This document shows positions 51,884 to 59,208 of a stretch of 64,000 nt of DNA, in pieces. The stretch's first letter is position 1, and each line of letters starts with the position of its first letter. Both the position numbers and the translations under genes were made by a program. Source of the stretch: Aldehydirespirator sp965205155 (GTDB taxonomy: Bacteria > Actinomycetota > Acidimicrobiia > Acidimicrobiales > Aldehydirespiratoraceae); NCBI GenBank assembly GCA_965205155.1, contig OZ242033.1, positions 744,001-808,000 of the forward strand, read 5' to 3'. A model generated the notes under the pieces. It saw only the letters and a list, made by a program, of their open reading frames with translations. It had not been told where the DNA came from and ran no database searches.

Positions 51884-53113
51884 ATGGATCGACTACTCCG
51901 CCGGGGCCGTCTGCCGGACGGTAGCCGTGTCGACATCGAGATCACCGACGGGTTGATCAGCGCGGTGCACGACCGGCCGGCAACGTCCGGCGGAGCCGTG
52001 GTCGACGACCTCGGAGGCTGGCTCGTGCTGCCCGCGTTGGCCGAGCCCCACGCCCATCTCGACAAGGCTCTTACCGCCGAGATAGTCCCGAACCCCCGCG
52101 GTGATCTAGAGGGTGGCCACGAGGCGTGGACCGCCGCCACCGAAGCTGGCAAGTTGACCCACGCCGGCATGGTGGAGAGAGCCACCCGGGCCATCGAGCT
52201 GCTGCTGGTCCACGGTGCCACCGCCATTCGGAGCCACGTCAACGTGAGCAGCGATGTCGGAGCCCGGCACGTGGTGGCAATGCACGAGGTGAAGTCACAA
52301 TTCGCGGGTCTTGTAGACATCCAGCTCGTTGCCCTTCCGTACTCCCCGATGACTGGGCCGGAGGGCGCGGGGAACAGGGCCGCGCTGGCGGAGGCACTCG
52401 AAGTCGGAGTCGACTTGATCGGTGGCTGTTCCAACTTCGACCCCGACAGGATCGGGTTCATCGGGAGCATTCTCGACTTGGCCAGCGACGCCGGCATCGG
52501 GATCGACCTCCACATCGACGAGACACTCGACCCCTCCGAACTGGATATCCGCGAGCTGGCTCGCCAGGTGCAGGACCGAGGCTTCGAACACGGGGTGGCA
52601 GCCAGCCACTGCGTGAGCCTCGGGATGCAGACTCCGAAGGTCCAGGCCGAGGTGGCCAAGGAGATCGCGGACGCCGGCATCGCGGTCTTTCTGCTGCCGC
52701 AGACCAACCTCTTTCTTCAGGGCCGCGATCACCCGTCGGCCACCCCCCGGGGCCTGACGGCGTTGCATGCCCTCCAGGACGCCGGGGTGCTGGTCGCAGC
52801 CGGCGCCGACAACGTGCAGGACATCTACAACCTGGTGGGTCGAAGCGATCCCTTGGAGACCGCGGCCCTGTTGGTGATGGTTGGCCATCAGTCTCCAGAC
52901 ACCGCCTTCGGCATGGTCAGCAACGACGCCCGGAAGGGCATGGGGCTCGACGGAGTCGACATCGCTGTGGGCTCACCGGCCGATCTGCTGGTGATTGACG
53001 CAGCGTCGACTCGGGAGGCGATGGCCGACGCGCCGATGTCGCGCCGGGTCTATCGCCAAGGCGTACTAGTGGCCTCCGCCGACCAGCAGACCCGTGTCCA
53101 TCGAAGGGACTGA
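51884..53113 (+). CDS. Cytosine-deaminase/AtzC-like amidohydrolase
   Basis: This 409-residue amidohydrolase has the metal motif AEPHAHLDKALT (His56, His58), a GIDLHIDETLD block, AASHCVSLGMQ, FLLPQTNLFLQGRDHP and GADNVQDIYNLVG, the arrangement of CodA-type cytosine deaminases and s-triazine amidohydrolases. It probably hydrolyses a C-N bond in a cyclic or amide substrate. It lies 2 bp after the dioxygenase stop, so the two are co-translated. No metal-ligand loss is seen. The exact heterocycle is not deducible. Confidence 0.88.
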   Translation: MDRLLRRGRLPDGSRVDIEITDGLISAVHDRPATSGGAVVDDLGGWLVLPALAEPHAHLDKALTAEIVPNPRGDLEGGHEAWTAATEAGKLTHAGMVERATRAIELLLVHGATAIRSHVNVSSDVGARHVVAMHEVKSQFAGLVDIQLVALPYSPMTGPEGAGNRAALAEALEVGVDLIGGCSNFDPDRIGFIGSILDLASDAGIGIDLHIDETLDPSELDIRELARQVQDRGFEHGVAASHCVSLGMQTPKVQAEVAKEIADAGIAVFLLPQTNLFLQGRDHPSATPRGLTALHALQDAGVLVAAGADNVQDIYNLVGRSDPLETAALLVMVGHQSPDTAFGMVSNDARKGMGLDGVDIAVGSPADLLVIDAASTREAMADAPMSRRVYRQGVLVASADQQTRVHRRD

Positions 53114-53133
53114 TGCCGGGACCGATTCTCGAA

Positions 53134-53985
53134 TCAGTGGGGGATGTCTAGGTCGACGTCGCTCGCGTACATCGAGATGATCTTCTGATCGGTCTCCCAG
53201 CGACCCGCCGCTCCTGCCCGATTCCCGGCCAGGCGAACAAGCAAGTCTTCGGCCAGCGTGTTGGCCTCGTCCGGATTGGTGTGACCGACCTCGCCGGCTC
53301 GTATCGAGGCGAGGGCCGGCTCGACCGCGTCCAGGCAATCGTGGCAGGCAGCGAGGAGGTCGGGCTCGGTTGTGCCGCTCAGCACGAATCCGCAGAAGGC
53401 CGAGTAGACGTACAACGGCTCCACGAACTCGAGCAGCCCGATTCGGGTACCGTCGATGAGGTCGGTCCCGGTCACCGGCGTTTCCTCGAAGCGGGCCCGA
53501 CCCTGGCTGAGGTTGGCGAGGAAGTCTCGCGGCTTCGTATCGATGGTGAGGCCACGTCGATCGCGATCGACGACAAAATAGGTTGCCTCCGGCCCGGTGC
53601 CGACCCTGACCACGAGTTGCCCCACGCTTCTCGCCGCGGCAATCCAGGCCTTGTTTCCGGACAGCGTTCCGGCCGACGGTGTGCCGGCGAGGCGGACACC
53701 GGGCAGCGGCGGGTCGCCGTCACGATCCTCGGTTGCTGCGTAGGAGACCCACGACTGCAGCGCGGCCGAGGGAAACACATGTCGACATGCGGCCTGGTAG
53801 CCGGCGACGAACACCCAAGCCATTCGGTCCGCGATCATGCCGCCGCTAATAGCCATGGCAAGCAGATCAGGTTCCAGGGGAAGGGCGTGTTCGATCCATG
53901 CGTCTCGGTATGCGGCTTCGTTCGCAGCCTCGACTCGGCGCAAGCCGCCCTCAACGAGGGACTCGTAGAGCTTGCTGTGGGTCAT
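53134..53985 (-). CDS. Divergent acyl-CoA-dehydrogenase-like protein
   Basis: This 283-residue protein resembles the middle beta-domain and following helices of acyl-CoA dehydrogenases: AGTLSGNKAWIAAARSVGQL corresponds to the L-x-G-x-K-x-W-I-x-x-A block, and VVDRDRRGLTIDTKPRDFLA to the beta-strand after it. It is about 100 residues shorter than normal and the usual C-terminal FAD-contact motifs are not obvious, so it may be a hydroxylase-type or non-catalytic relative. ATG 53985. It lies 67 bp downstream of the flavin oxidoreductase on the same strand. Confidence 0.7.
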   Translation of the reverse strand: MTHSKLYESLVEGGLRRVEAANEAAYRDAWIEHALPLEPDLLAMAISGGMIADRMAWVFVAGYQAACRHVFPSAALQSWVSYAATEDRDGDPPLPGVRLAGTPSAGTLSGNKAWIAAARSVGQLVVRVGTGPEATYFVVDRDRRGLTIDTKPRDFLANLSQGRARFEETPVTGTDLIDGTRIGLLEFVEPLYVYSAFCGFVLSGTTEPDLLAACHDCLDAVEPALASIRAGEVGHTNPDEANTLAEDLLVRLAGNRAGAAGRWETDQKIISMYASDVDLDIPH

Positions 53986-54052
53986 GTGTCTTGAATGCCT
54001 CGCAGATTGTTCGCTGCTACTACTGGTTGCGCAATCCCCATCCGTCGTCGCC

Positions 54053-55630
54053 TCAGCGGGTCGATCGGGCAGCCGGCCGTCCTTTCAGGTCACGTTCCAC
54101 AACCGCGGCCGTGTTCCGGCCCGGCGCTCCGACGATTCCCGATCCGGGGAACGTGGCAGCACCCGAGAGATACAGACCCTTGATCGGCGTGCGGTAGCGA
54201 GTCGTCTCGCGTGGACGACCGAGAAGGGTTGCGAGCGGTGAACCGTCGTACGAGGGGGTCTTGCCGAGATGCAGGGAGAACTCGTCCTCGTAGCGATCCG
54301 GCGTCATCGCGCGCCACGACTCCACTAGCTCCAAAGCCCCAGGTTCCATGAGTCCGGCCCAGATCTCGAGCCACCTCTCCGGTTCGGACGAGTCGCGCCA
54401 GCCTCCCGGCACGGAGTACGGGGTGAAAAAAATCTCGAGACTCAGGACGTGATTGCCGGTTCCCGGGCTCATCTCGGGGTCGAGCACGGACGGAATGTTC
54501 ATGGCCAGCGTCGGGCGATCCGCCACCCGTCCCTCCTCACGGATGCGGTTGGCGGTCTCCAACTCGTCGGGCCGCGGCGCGATCATCATGGCCGGGTTGA
54601 GGATGTCGAGTTCCGGGTGGCGAGTTTCCAGCCGGTCCGCTCCCCTGAACCGTGGAAGTCCGGACAGGACGGCATCGAGCTTCGACGCGGCGCCTTCGTC
54701 GATGAACCGGTTGCGCCAGCGTTGGACCATCCGGCGGGCAGCGGGCGGAGGATCGGTAATCCAGTCCACGAACACGTGATGAGGGTCACAGGTTGTCACA
54801 ACAGCATTGGAGACGAGTTCGGTCTCGTCCGAGAGTCGCACGCCGTCGATCCGGCCGTCGCGGATGATCAGCTGGTCGACCCGACTCTCGCACCGGATGC
54901 GTCCTCCCGCGACTTCGAAGGCGGCCCGCACCGCGTCGCCCAGTGCCCCGCTGCCGCCCCGGGGTCGGCCATGCTTCATGAGATGGGAGGAGGCGTAGTC
55001 GAGGGCGGCCAGCCCGGTGCCCTCCATGTCGGGCGAGAGGCCCCAAGCGGTTGGCGCGTGACAGATCGACGGCATCGTCACTCGCCAGTCGTCGAAGTAG
55101 TCGGCCATGACGTCGTTGGCTGTGCGTTTGGACCAGTTCAGGAACCGGGCAGTACCCCGTGGCTGCTTGCTGACGACGGCAGCGATCCCGTGAGCTGACG
55201 GCGGTGTGCGGGCGATCTCGAGAGCGAGCTCGGCAACGGGCATGGCATCGGCTAGGTAGCGCCGGTAGCCATCGACCTGCGTCGGGTAGGTGGCCGCGAG
55301 CTCGTCGAGGGTCTGCTCAGGGTCGTGGAAGTGGACCCAGGGCTCGTCGTCGTCGTGGAACACGTTGACGGAGTTGGCCTGTGCCTCCAGGTAATGAAGG
55401 CCGTGAGCGGCTAGGTCAAGCTCCTCGATTATGTCCATCGCCCGGATCATTGAGTGCTCGCAGCCGCAGATGTTGAAGCGAGCACCGAGCGCCGACACAG
55501 TGGATGAGCACCCGCCCACTGTGGGCCGTGATTCCAGTACCAACGTGTCAAGCCCGGCTCGCGCGAGATAGGCAGCGCAGATCAAGCCGTTGTGGCCCGC
55601 GCCGACGACGATCACATCCGCGTCAGCCAT
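54053..55630 (-). CDS. Phytoene-desaturase-like NAD(P)/FAD-dependent oxidoreductase (PYROXD2-like)
   Basis: This 525-residue flavoprotein has the N-terminal dinucleotide motif VIVVGAGHNGLICAAYLARAG with LVLESRPTVGGCSSTVSALG, a long substrate domain, and the C-terminal FAD motif GLYLSGAATFPGSGIVGAPG. It belongs to the CrtI/PYROXD2 group, which includes many non-carotenoid oxidoreductases. No carotenoid gene is present, so a catabolic oxidation is more likely. ATG 55630 is divergent from the VOC gene, with operator site 3 between them. Confidence 0.9.
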   Translation of the reverse strand: MADADVIVVGAGHNGLICAAYLARAGLDTLVLESRPTVGGCSSTVSALGARFNICGCEHSMIRAMDIIEELDLAAHGLHYLEAQANSVNVFHDDDEPWVHFHDPEQTLDELAATYPTQVDGYRRYLADAMPVAELALEIARTPPSAHGIAAVVSKQPRGTARFLNWSKRTANDVMADYFDDWRVTMPSICHAPTAWGLSPDMEGTGLAALDYASSHLMKHGRPRGGSGALGDAVRAAFEVAGGRIRCESRVDQLIIRDGRIDGVRLSDETELVSNAVVTTCDPHHVFVDWITDPPPAARRMVQRWRNRFIDEGAASKLDAVLSGLPRFRGADRLETRHPELDILNPAMMIAPRPDELETANRIREEGRVADRPTLAMNIPSVLDPEMSPGTGNHVLSLEIFFTPYSVPGGWRDSSEPERWLEIWAGLMEPGALELVESWRAMTPDRYEDEFSLHLGKTPSYDGSPLATLLGRPRETTRYRTPIKGLYLSGAATFPGSGIVGAPGRNTAAVVERDLKGRPAARSTR

Positions 55631-55720
55631 CAGGTCCTTGCTGACCTCTTGCGGTGAAGCTCGCTAGGACTGTCTTGCGCGCCATGGTGTTCATCGTGGA
55701 AGAAACTAGTGTACACCAAG

Positions 55721-55741
55721 CAAAGTTTGCAACTAGCAAAC
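55721..55741. promoter_or_regulatory. Operator-like inverted repeat, site 3
   Basis: Identical 21 bp to site 1 (core GTTTGCAACTAGCAAAC at 55725-55741). It lies in the 138-bp divergent spacer between the PYROXD2-like gene and the VOC-regulator pair, and overlaps the -35 box of the plus-strand promoter. Confidence 0.82.
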
Positions 55742-55762
55742 AATGTCGGCTGGTGCTATCGT
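55734..55762 (+). promoter_or_regulatory. Predicted leaderless promoter of VOC gene 3
   Basis: TAGCAA (55734-55739), 17 bp, TATCGT (55757-55762), then 6 nt to the ATG at 55769. The layout, spacing and surrounding sequence are the same as at the cytochrome c promoter (45829-45857). Confidence 0.62.
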
Positions 55763-55768
55763 CACGAA

Positions 55769-56128
55769 ATGAACCGACTTCGGGTTGTCTTTCAGACCGA
55801 CCGGTACGACGACAGCGTGGCCTTCTATTCCGACGTGCTGGGTCTCGATGTGGTCGACTCGTGGGACGGGCCAACCGCGCGGGGTTGCCTCTTCGCCTGG
55901 GCCGGAACACTCGTCGAGTTCTTCGAGGGAGACTGGGTGGAATCCGGCACACAGCTCGCGCTGGAAGTCACCGACGCTGACGCGGTTTACGCCCAACTGG
56001 TGGCCGCAGGTGCCGATCCTCAAGCCCCGACAGACATGCCGTGGGGTCATCGGAGCGTGTTTCTTGTTGACCCCCATGGCAACCAGCTCAACTTCTTCCA
56101 GGTCATGTCAGGACCGTCGGTGTCGTGA
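55769..56128 (+). CDS. VOC (glyoxalase-type) protein 3
   Basis: This 119-residue VOC-fold protein starts MNRLRVVFQTDRYDDSVAFY and ends FLVDPHGNQLNFFQVMSG, with DPHGNQLNFF the typical second-module ending of glyoxalase/fosfomycin-resistance-like proteins. It is a different subfamily from paralogues 1 and 2. The frame opens upstream at 55709 but the ATG at 55769 fits the promoter. The XRE-cupin regulator follows 73 bp downstream, perhaps in the same transcript, giving autoregulation. Confidence 0.87.
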   Translation: MNRLRVVFQTDRYDDSVAFYSDVLGLDVVDSWDGPTARGCLFAWAGTLVEFFEGDWVESGTQLALEVTDADAVYAQLVAAGADPQAPTDMPWGHRSVFLVDPHGNQLNFFQVMSGPSVS

Positions 56129-56201
56129 GCCGCCGCTACGCAGCGAAGTACAGTCAGCAGCCGTTGGCAACACTTGGTGGACTACAAGGGAGACATCGAA
56201 C

Positions 56202-56741
56202 ATGAGCGTGGGTGCCGCACTGCGCCGTCGGCGCAACGAACTCGGCATGACACTGCGAGAACTCGCCGAGGAGGCCGAACTGACCAGCGGGTTCCTGTCA
56301 CAGGTGGAGAACGACCACGTCTCGCCCTCGCTCAACTCCCTCGGCCGCATCGCCGAGGTTCTTCGCATTCCTCTGTTCCAGCTCTTGAGTACCCATACCG
56401 GCAATCCCGTGGTGCGCGCCAACGAGAGGACCGCGGTCCAATGGATGGACACGGGTGTCGAGGTCGTGTTGCTGACGCCGTATCGGGACTGGCAGATGCT
56501 GCCCTTTCATCGCACGATGGCACCGGGGGAGAGGGTCCCTGCGGTCCGGCTCGAGCGGGCCCGCGAGGAGTGGTACTACGTGCTCACGGGCGCCATCGAG
56601 ATAACGCTCACCGATGGAGAGTGCTATGTGCTGGGGGAGGGCGACGCGATCCACTTCGAAAGCAGCCGGCTCCACGAGGTGGCGAACCCGACAAAGAAGA
56701 CGGCCAATTTCATCTGCATGATGACGCCGCCCCAGCTGTAG
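56202..56741 (+). CDS. XRE-family HTH regulator with C-terminal cupin domain
   Basis: This 179-residue regulator has an N-terminal helix-turn-helix (GAALRRRRNELGMTLRELAE, then TSGFLSQVENDHVSPSLNSL, about residues 4-60) and a C-terminal cupin (EWYYVLTGAIEITLTDGECY, then GDAIHFESSRLHEVANPTKK). This HipB/PuuR-type layout senses a small ligand through the cupin and usually represses an adjacent catabolic operon. It is the only DNA-binding regulator in the 45-57 kb island and the best candidate for binding the three GTTTGC-N5-GCAAAC sites. ATG 56202 follows AAGGGAGA. Confidence 0.92.
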   Translation: MSVGAALRRRRNELGMTLRELAEEAELTSGFLSQVENDHVSPSLNSLGRIAEVLRIPLFQLLSTHTGNPVVRANERTAVQWMDTGVEVVLLTPYRDWQMLPFHRTMAPGERVPAVRLERAREEWYYVLTGAIEITLTDGECYVLGEGDAIHFESSRLHEVANPTKKTANFICMMTPPQL

Positions 56742-56802
56742 GGGCGACGCCGGCATCCTTCAGCGGACACCCCGCTCGTCAGCCCCATGGGACACGGGCC
56801 GG

Positions 56803-56970
56803 TCAGGCCAGCAGCTCGTCCTCGAAGGGGAACTCTCCCACCAGCTCGCAGCCGGTGTCGGTGCGGACCGGGGCCGAAGCTACAACACAGCGAGTCGACG
56901 GCCCGCGCGGCTGGTCCTCCTCGCCGTGCGCGTGGGAGATGAGGATGGCACTATCGCGTTTACATTGGGA
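56803..56970 (-). pseudogene. Decayed 3' end of an unidentified gene
   Basis: A minus-strand open stretch ends at 56803 with a coding-like C-terminus (CELVGEFPFEDELLA). Upstream it reads SAILISHAHGEEDQPRGPST before hitting a stop at about 56976 with no start codon. It lies in the 256-bp gap between the regulator and the decarboxylase and is out of phase with both. I read it as a truncated remnant; the parent family is not recognised. Confidence 0.35.
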
Positions 56971-56997
56971 TGCCTAGGCCACAGGAGGTGACATTCC

Positions 56998-58419
56998 ATG
57001 TTGCAAATGGCACCGGAGGAGATGCGCGAGCTGGCACGCCATGTGACGGACATTCTGGTGGAGCGCTCCGAGGGTCTGAGGAGCCGTCGGGCTTGGGAGG
57101 GAGACTTCAAGGACGCCTTGGCCCATCAGCTGGACGAGGACCCGCCGGAGACCGGCCAGCCGGCGCGCGATGTGATCGACCGGGCAGTGCGGGACGTGCT
57201 GACCAACGCTCTGCGGCTCGATCATCCGCGATCGTTCGGTTTCGTGCCGACGTGCCCGACCTGGCCGGGCGTTCTGGCCGACTTCATGGCGTCGGGATTC
57301 AACGTGAACGCAGCGACTTGGCTCACCGCGAGCGGCCCCTGCCAGCTCGAGGAACTCGTCGTCGGCTGGTTCCGAACGTGGTTCGGGCTGCCCGAGGGCG
57401 CGGGCGGACTGCTGACCAGCGGCGGGTCGGCGGCCGCGCTACATGCGTTCGTGGCGGCGCGCGAGGCGGCCGGCAATCCGGATCGTGCTGTGGCCTACAT
57501 GAGCGATCAGAGTCACAGCGCGCAGATCCGGGCCGCCCGCATCGTGGGTATCGCGCCCGATCGGATTCGGGTGCTCCCGAGCGAAGCCTCCGGCCGGATC
57601 GATCCCGGCGCGGTGGCGGCTGCAATCGCCGCGGACCGGTCCGCGGGGTGCACGCCCGTGGTCGTGTGCGCGAACGCCGGCACGGCGGCTGCGGGTGCCG
57701 TCGATCCGCTGCCGGAGCTGGCAGAACTCTGCGCGGCGGAGGGGGTGTGGTTTCACATTGATGGGGCTTACGGCGGATTCGCCGTGCTGGCACCGCGGGG
57801 CGCAGCGGCGCTCGAGGGCATTGAGCGGGCGGACTCGCTCAACGTCGACCCGCACAAGTGGCTGTTCCAGCCCTACGAGGCCGGTTGCATCCTCGTGCGC
57901 GACGGCAGCACCCTGGAGCGCGCCTTCGCGATGCATCATGACGTGTTGCAGGATTCGGTATGGGGAGCCAGGCACGCCAATCCGGTGGACCGGGGCATCC
58001 AGCTGAGCCGCAGTTTCCGCGCGTTGAAGATCTGGATGTCGGTCCAGGCTTTCGGGCTGGCGGCGTTCCGCGCCGCCATCGACAACGGACTCGACCTGGC
58101 GGAGCGAGCCGCGGAGTATGTGCGAGACAGCACCACGTTGGAGTTGGTGTCGGCGTCGCTGAGCATCGTGTGCTTCCGCGTCAACCCCGGCGACCTCAGC
58201 GAGGATGCCCTCGCCAGCGTCAACCGCGAGGCGCTGGCGCGGATCTTCTGGGGCGAGCGCGCCTTCCTGACGTCCACGATGGTCAACGGGCGATTCGTCC
58301 TGCGGCTGTGCATCATCAACCACAACTCGACTTGGGACGACGTGCGCGAGACGCTTCAAGCGGTTGAGCGGTACGCCGCGGAGGCCATCGGCTCTTCATC
58401 GACCACCGGTACCGGCTGA
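56998..58419 (+). CDS. PLP-dependent group II amino-acid decarboxylase (aromatic-L-amino-acid decarboxylase-like)
   Basis: This 473-residue fold-type I PLP enzyme has the Schiff-base lysine in NVDPHKWLFQ (Lys287), the pyridine-contact aspartate in HIDGAYGGFAV (Asp255) and the ring-stacking histidine in SDQSHSA (His173). NVNAATWLTASGPCQLEELV and the length are typical of tryptophan/DOPA decarboxylases. It would decarboxylate an aromatic amino acid to its amine. ATG 56998 has AGGAGGTG 7 nt upstream. It lies between two gene remnants, so it may have been inserted here. Not evidently under the operator. Confidence 0.92.
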   Translation: MLQMAPEEMRELARHVTDILVERSEGLRSRRAWEGDFKDALAHQLDEDPPETGQPARDVIDRAVRDVLTNALRLDHPRSFGFVPTCPTWPGVLADFMASGFNVNAATWLTASGPCQLEELVVGWFRTWFGLPEGAGGLLTSGGSAAALHAFVAAREAAGNPDRAVAYMSDQSHSAQIRAARIVGIAPDRIRVLPSEASGRIDPGAVAAAIAADRSAGCTPVVVCANAGTAAAGAVDPLPELAELCAAEGVWFHIDGAYGGFAVLAPRGAAALEGIERADSLNVDPHKWLFQPYEAGCILVRDGSTLERAFAMHHDVLQDSVWGARHANPVDRGIQLSRSFRALKIWMSVQAFGLAAFRAAIDNGLDLAERAAEYVRDSTTLELVSASLSIVCFRVNPGDLSEDALASVNREALARIFWGERAFLTSTMVNGRFVLRLCIINHNSTWDDVRETLQAVERYAAEAIGSSSTTGTG

Positions 58420-58459
58420 TCGCCGCCCCTAGCGACGCCCGCGGGCCTGAGGCCGACGA

Positions 58460-58655
58460 TCAGTACGGCAGGCCGACGGCCTGGGTCAGGAACTCCATGT
58501 AGGGCGAGGCCGTGCGGCAGGCGTCCGCGAAGTGGTCGATGAATCCCTGTTGGGTGACCTCCCCCTCGTCGAAGATGCAGGTGGCCACATGGTCACCGAG
58601 ATGGCTTGGCGTGGGAGTGACGCGCCGCAACACCCAAGGATCACACCCCGGATGG
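58460..58655 (-). pseudogene. Decayed 3' end of a second unidentified gene
   Basis: On the minus strand an open stretch ends at 58460 with a coding-like C-terminus (FADACRTASPYMEFLTQAVG then LPY). It runs from about 58655 through HLGDHVATCIFDEGEVTQQG without a start, up to the toxin-antitoxin start region. It is probably a truncated gene cut by the MazEF-like pair. The parent family is not recognised. Confidence 0.35.
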
Positions 58656-58668
58656 TATACTCCTAGGT

Positions 58669-58890
58669 ATGCCTGACTCGACTACCATCAAGGTCTCCGT
58701 CCGGACACGGAACGCTCTTCGTGAACTCGCCGATCGCGAGGGGCTCACCTTCGACGCACAGATCGAGAAGCTGGTCCGACATGAACGTCGTCGCATCATC
58801 GGGGCTCAGCTCGCAAGCGCCCCGCTCGATGCTGACGTCAAGGCAGTGCTCGATGCGTCTGCGGGTGATGTCGCCGATGCAAGCAGGTGA
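58669..58890 (+). CDS. Antitoxin-like small protein (MazE/RHH type)
   Basis: This 73-residue protein reads PDSTTIKVSVRTRNALRELA, a ribbon-helix-helix start, then DAQIEKLVRHERRRIIGAQL and an acidic-to-neutral C-terminal tail. That layout fits the antitoxin of a MazEF-type module. It overlaps the next gene by 14 bp. The ATG at 58669 sits just after GGTATACTCCTAGGTATG, which contains an inverted-repeat-like sequence (GGTATACTCCTAGGTAT) that may be its autoregulatory operator. Confidence 0.78.
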   Translation: MPDSTTIKVSVRTRNALRELADREGLTFDAQIEKLVRHERRRIIGAQLASAPLDADVKAVLDASAGDVADASR

Positions 58891-59191
58891 CATCGTCCGC
58901 TGCGATTTCGGGACGCCGGCGCGGGGTGAGCCGGGGTTCGTCCGGCCGGCCATCGTCGTCACCTCCGATGATGTGCTCGAGTTCCGGCAACACGCGATCG
59001 TGGTCGTGCCCTGCACGACCACGAGGCGAGGATGGTTGAGCGAGGTTGACATCGCCGGATTCGGCGTGGCCCAGGCGCACCTGCCGACGACCATCAGCGT
59101 CGACCGCGTCGTCGAGACCACGGGCACGAATACTGGGCCCGTAGCGCTGCGACAGATCCGGGAACTGATCGCCGACCTGCTCGGACTCTGA
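58877..59191 (+). CDS. MazF/PemK-type toxin (mRNA interferase)
   Basis: This 104-residue protein has the MazF-fold pattern GDIVRCDFGTP, GFVRPAIVVTSDDV and HAIVVVPCTTTRRGW, with the C-terminal ISVDRVVETTG and LRQIRELIADLLGL. It would cleave mRNA when unbound. The start is ATG 58877, or 58868 (adding MSP). Its gene overlaps the antitoxin end, so the two are co-translated. The conserved arginine/threonine catalytic pair of MazF is plausibly Arg in GFVRPAIVV and Thr in VVPCTTT. Confidence 0.82.
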   Translation: MQAGDIVRCDFGTPARGEPGFVRPAIVVTSDDVLEFRQHAIVVVPCTTTRRGWLSEVDIAGFGVAQAHLPTTISVDRVVETTGTNTGPVALRQIRELIADLLGL

Positions 59192-59208
59192 GCCAGCGAG
59201 ACCGGCAA

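Noticed and set aside
54053..55630. Carotenoid phytoene desaturase
   Set aside because: No phytoene synthase or other carotenoid gene is nearby, and the protein fits the broader PYROXD2-like group in a catabolic context.
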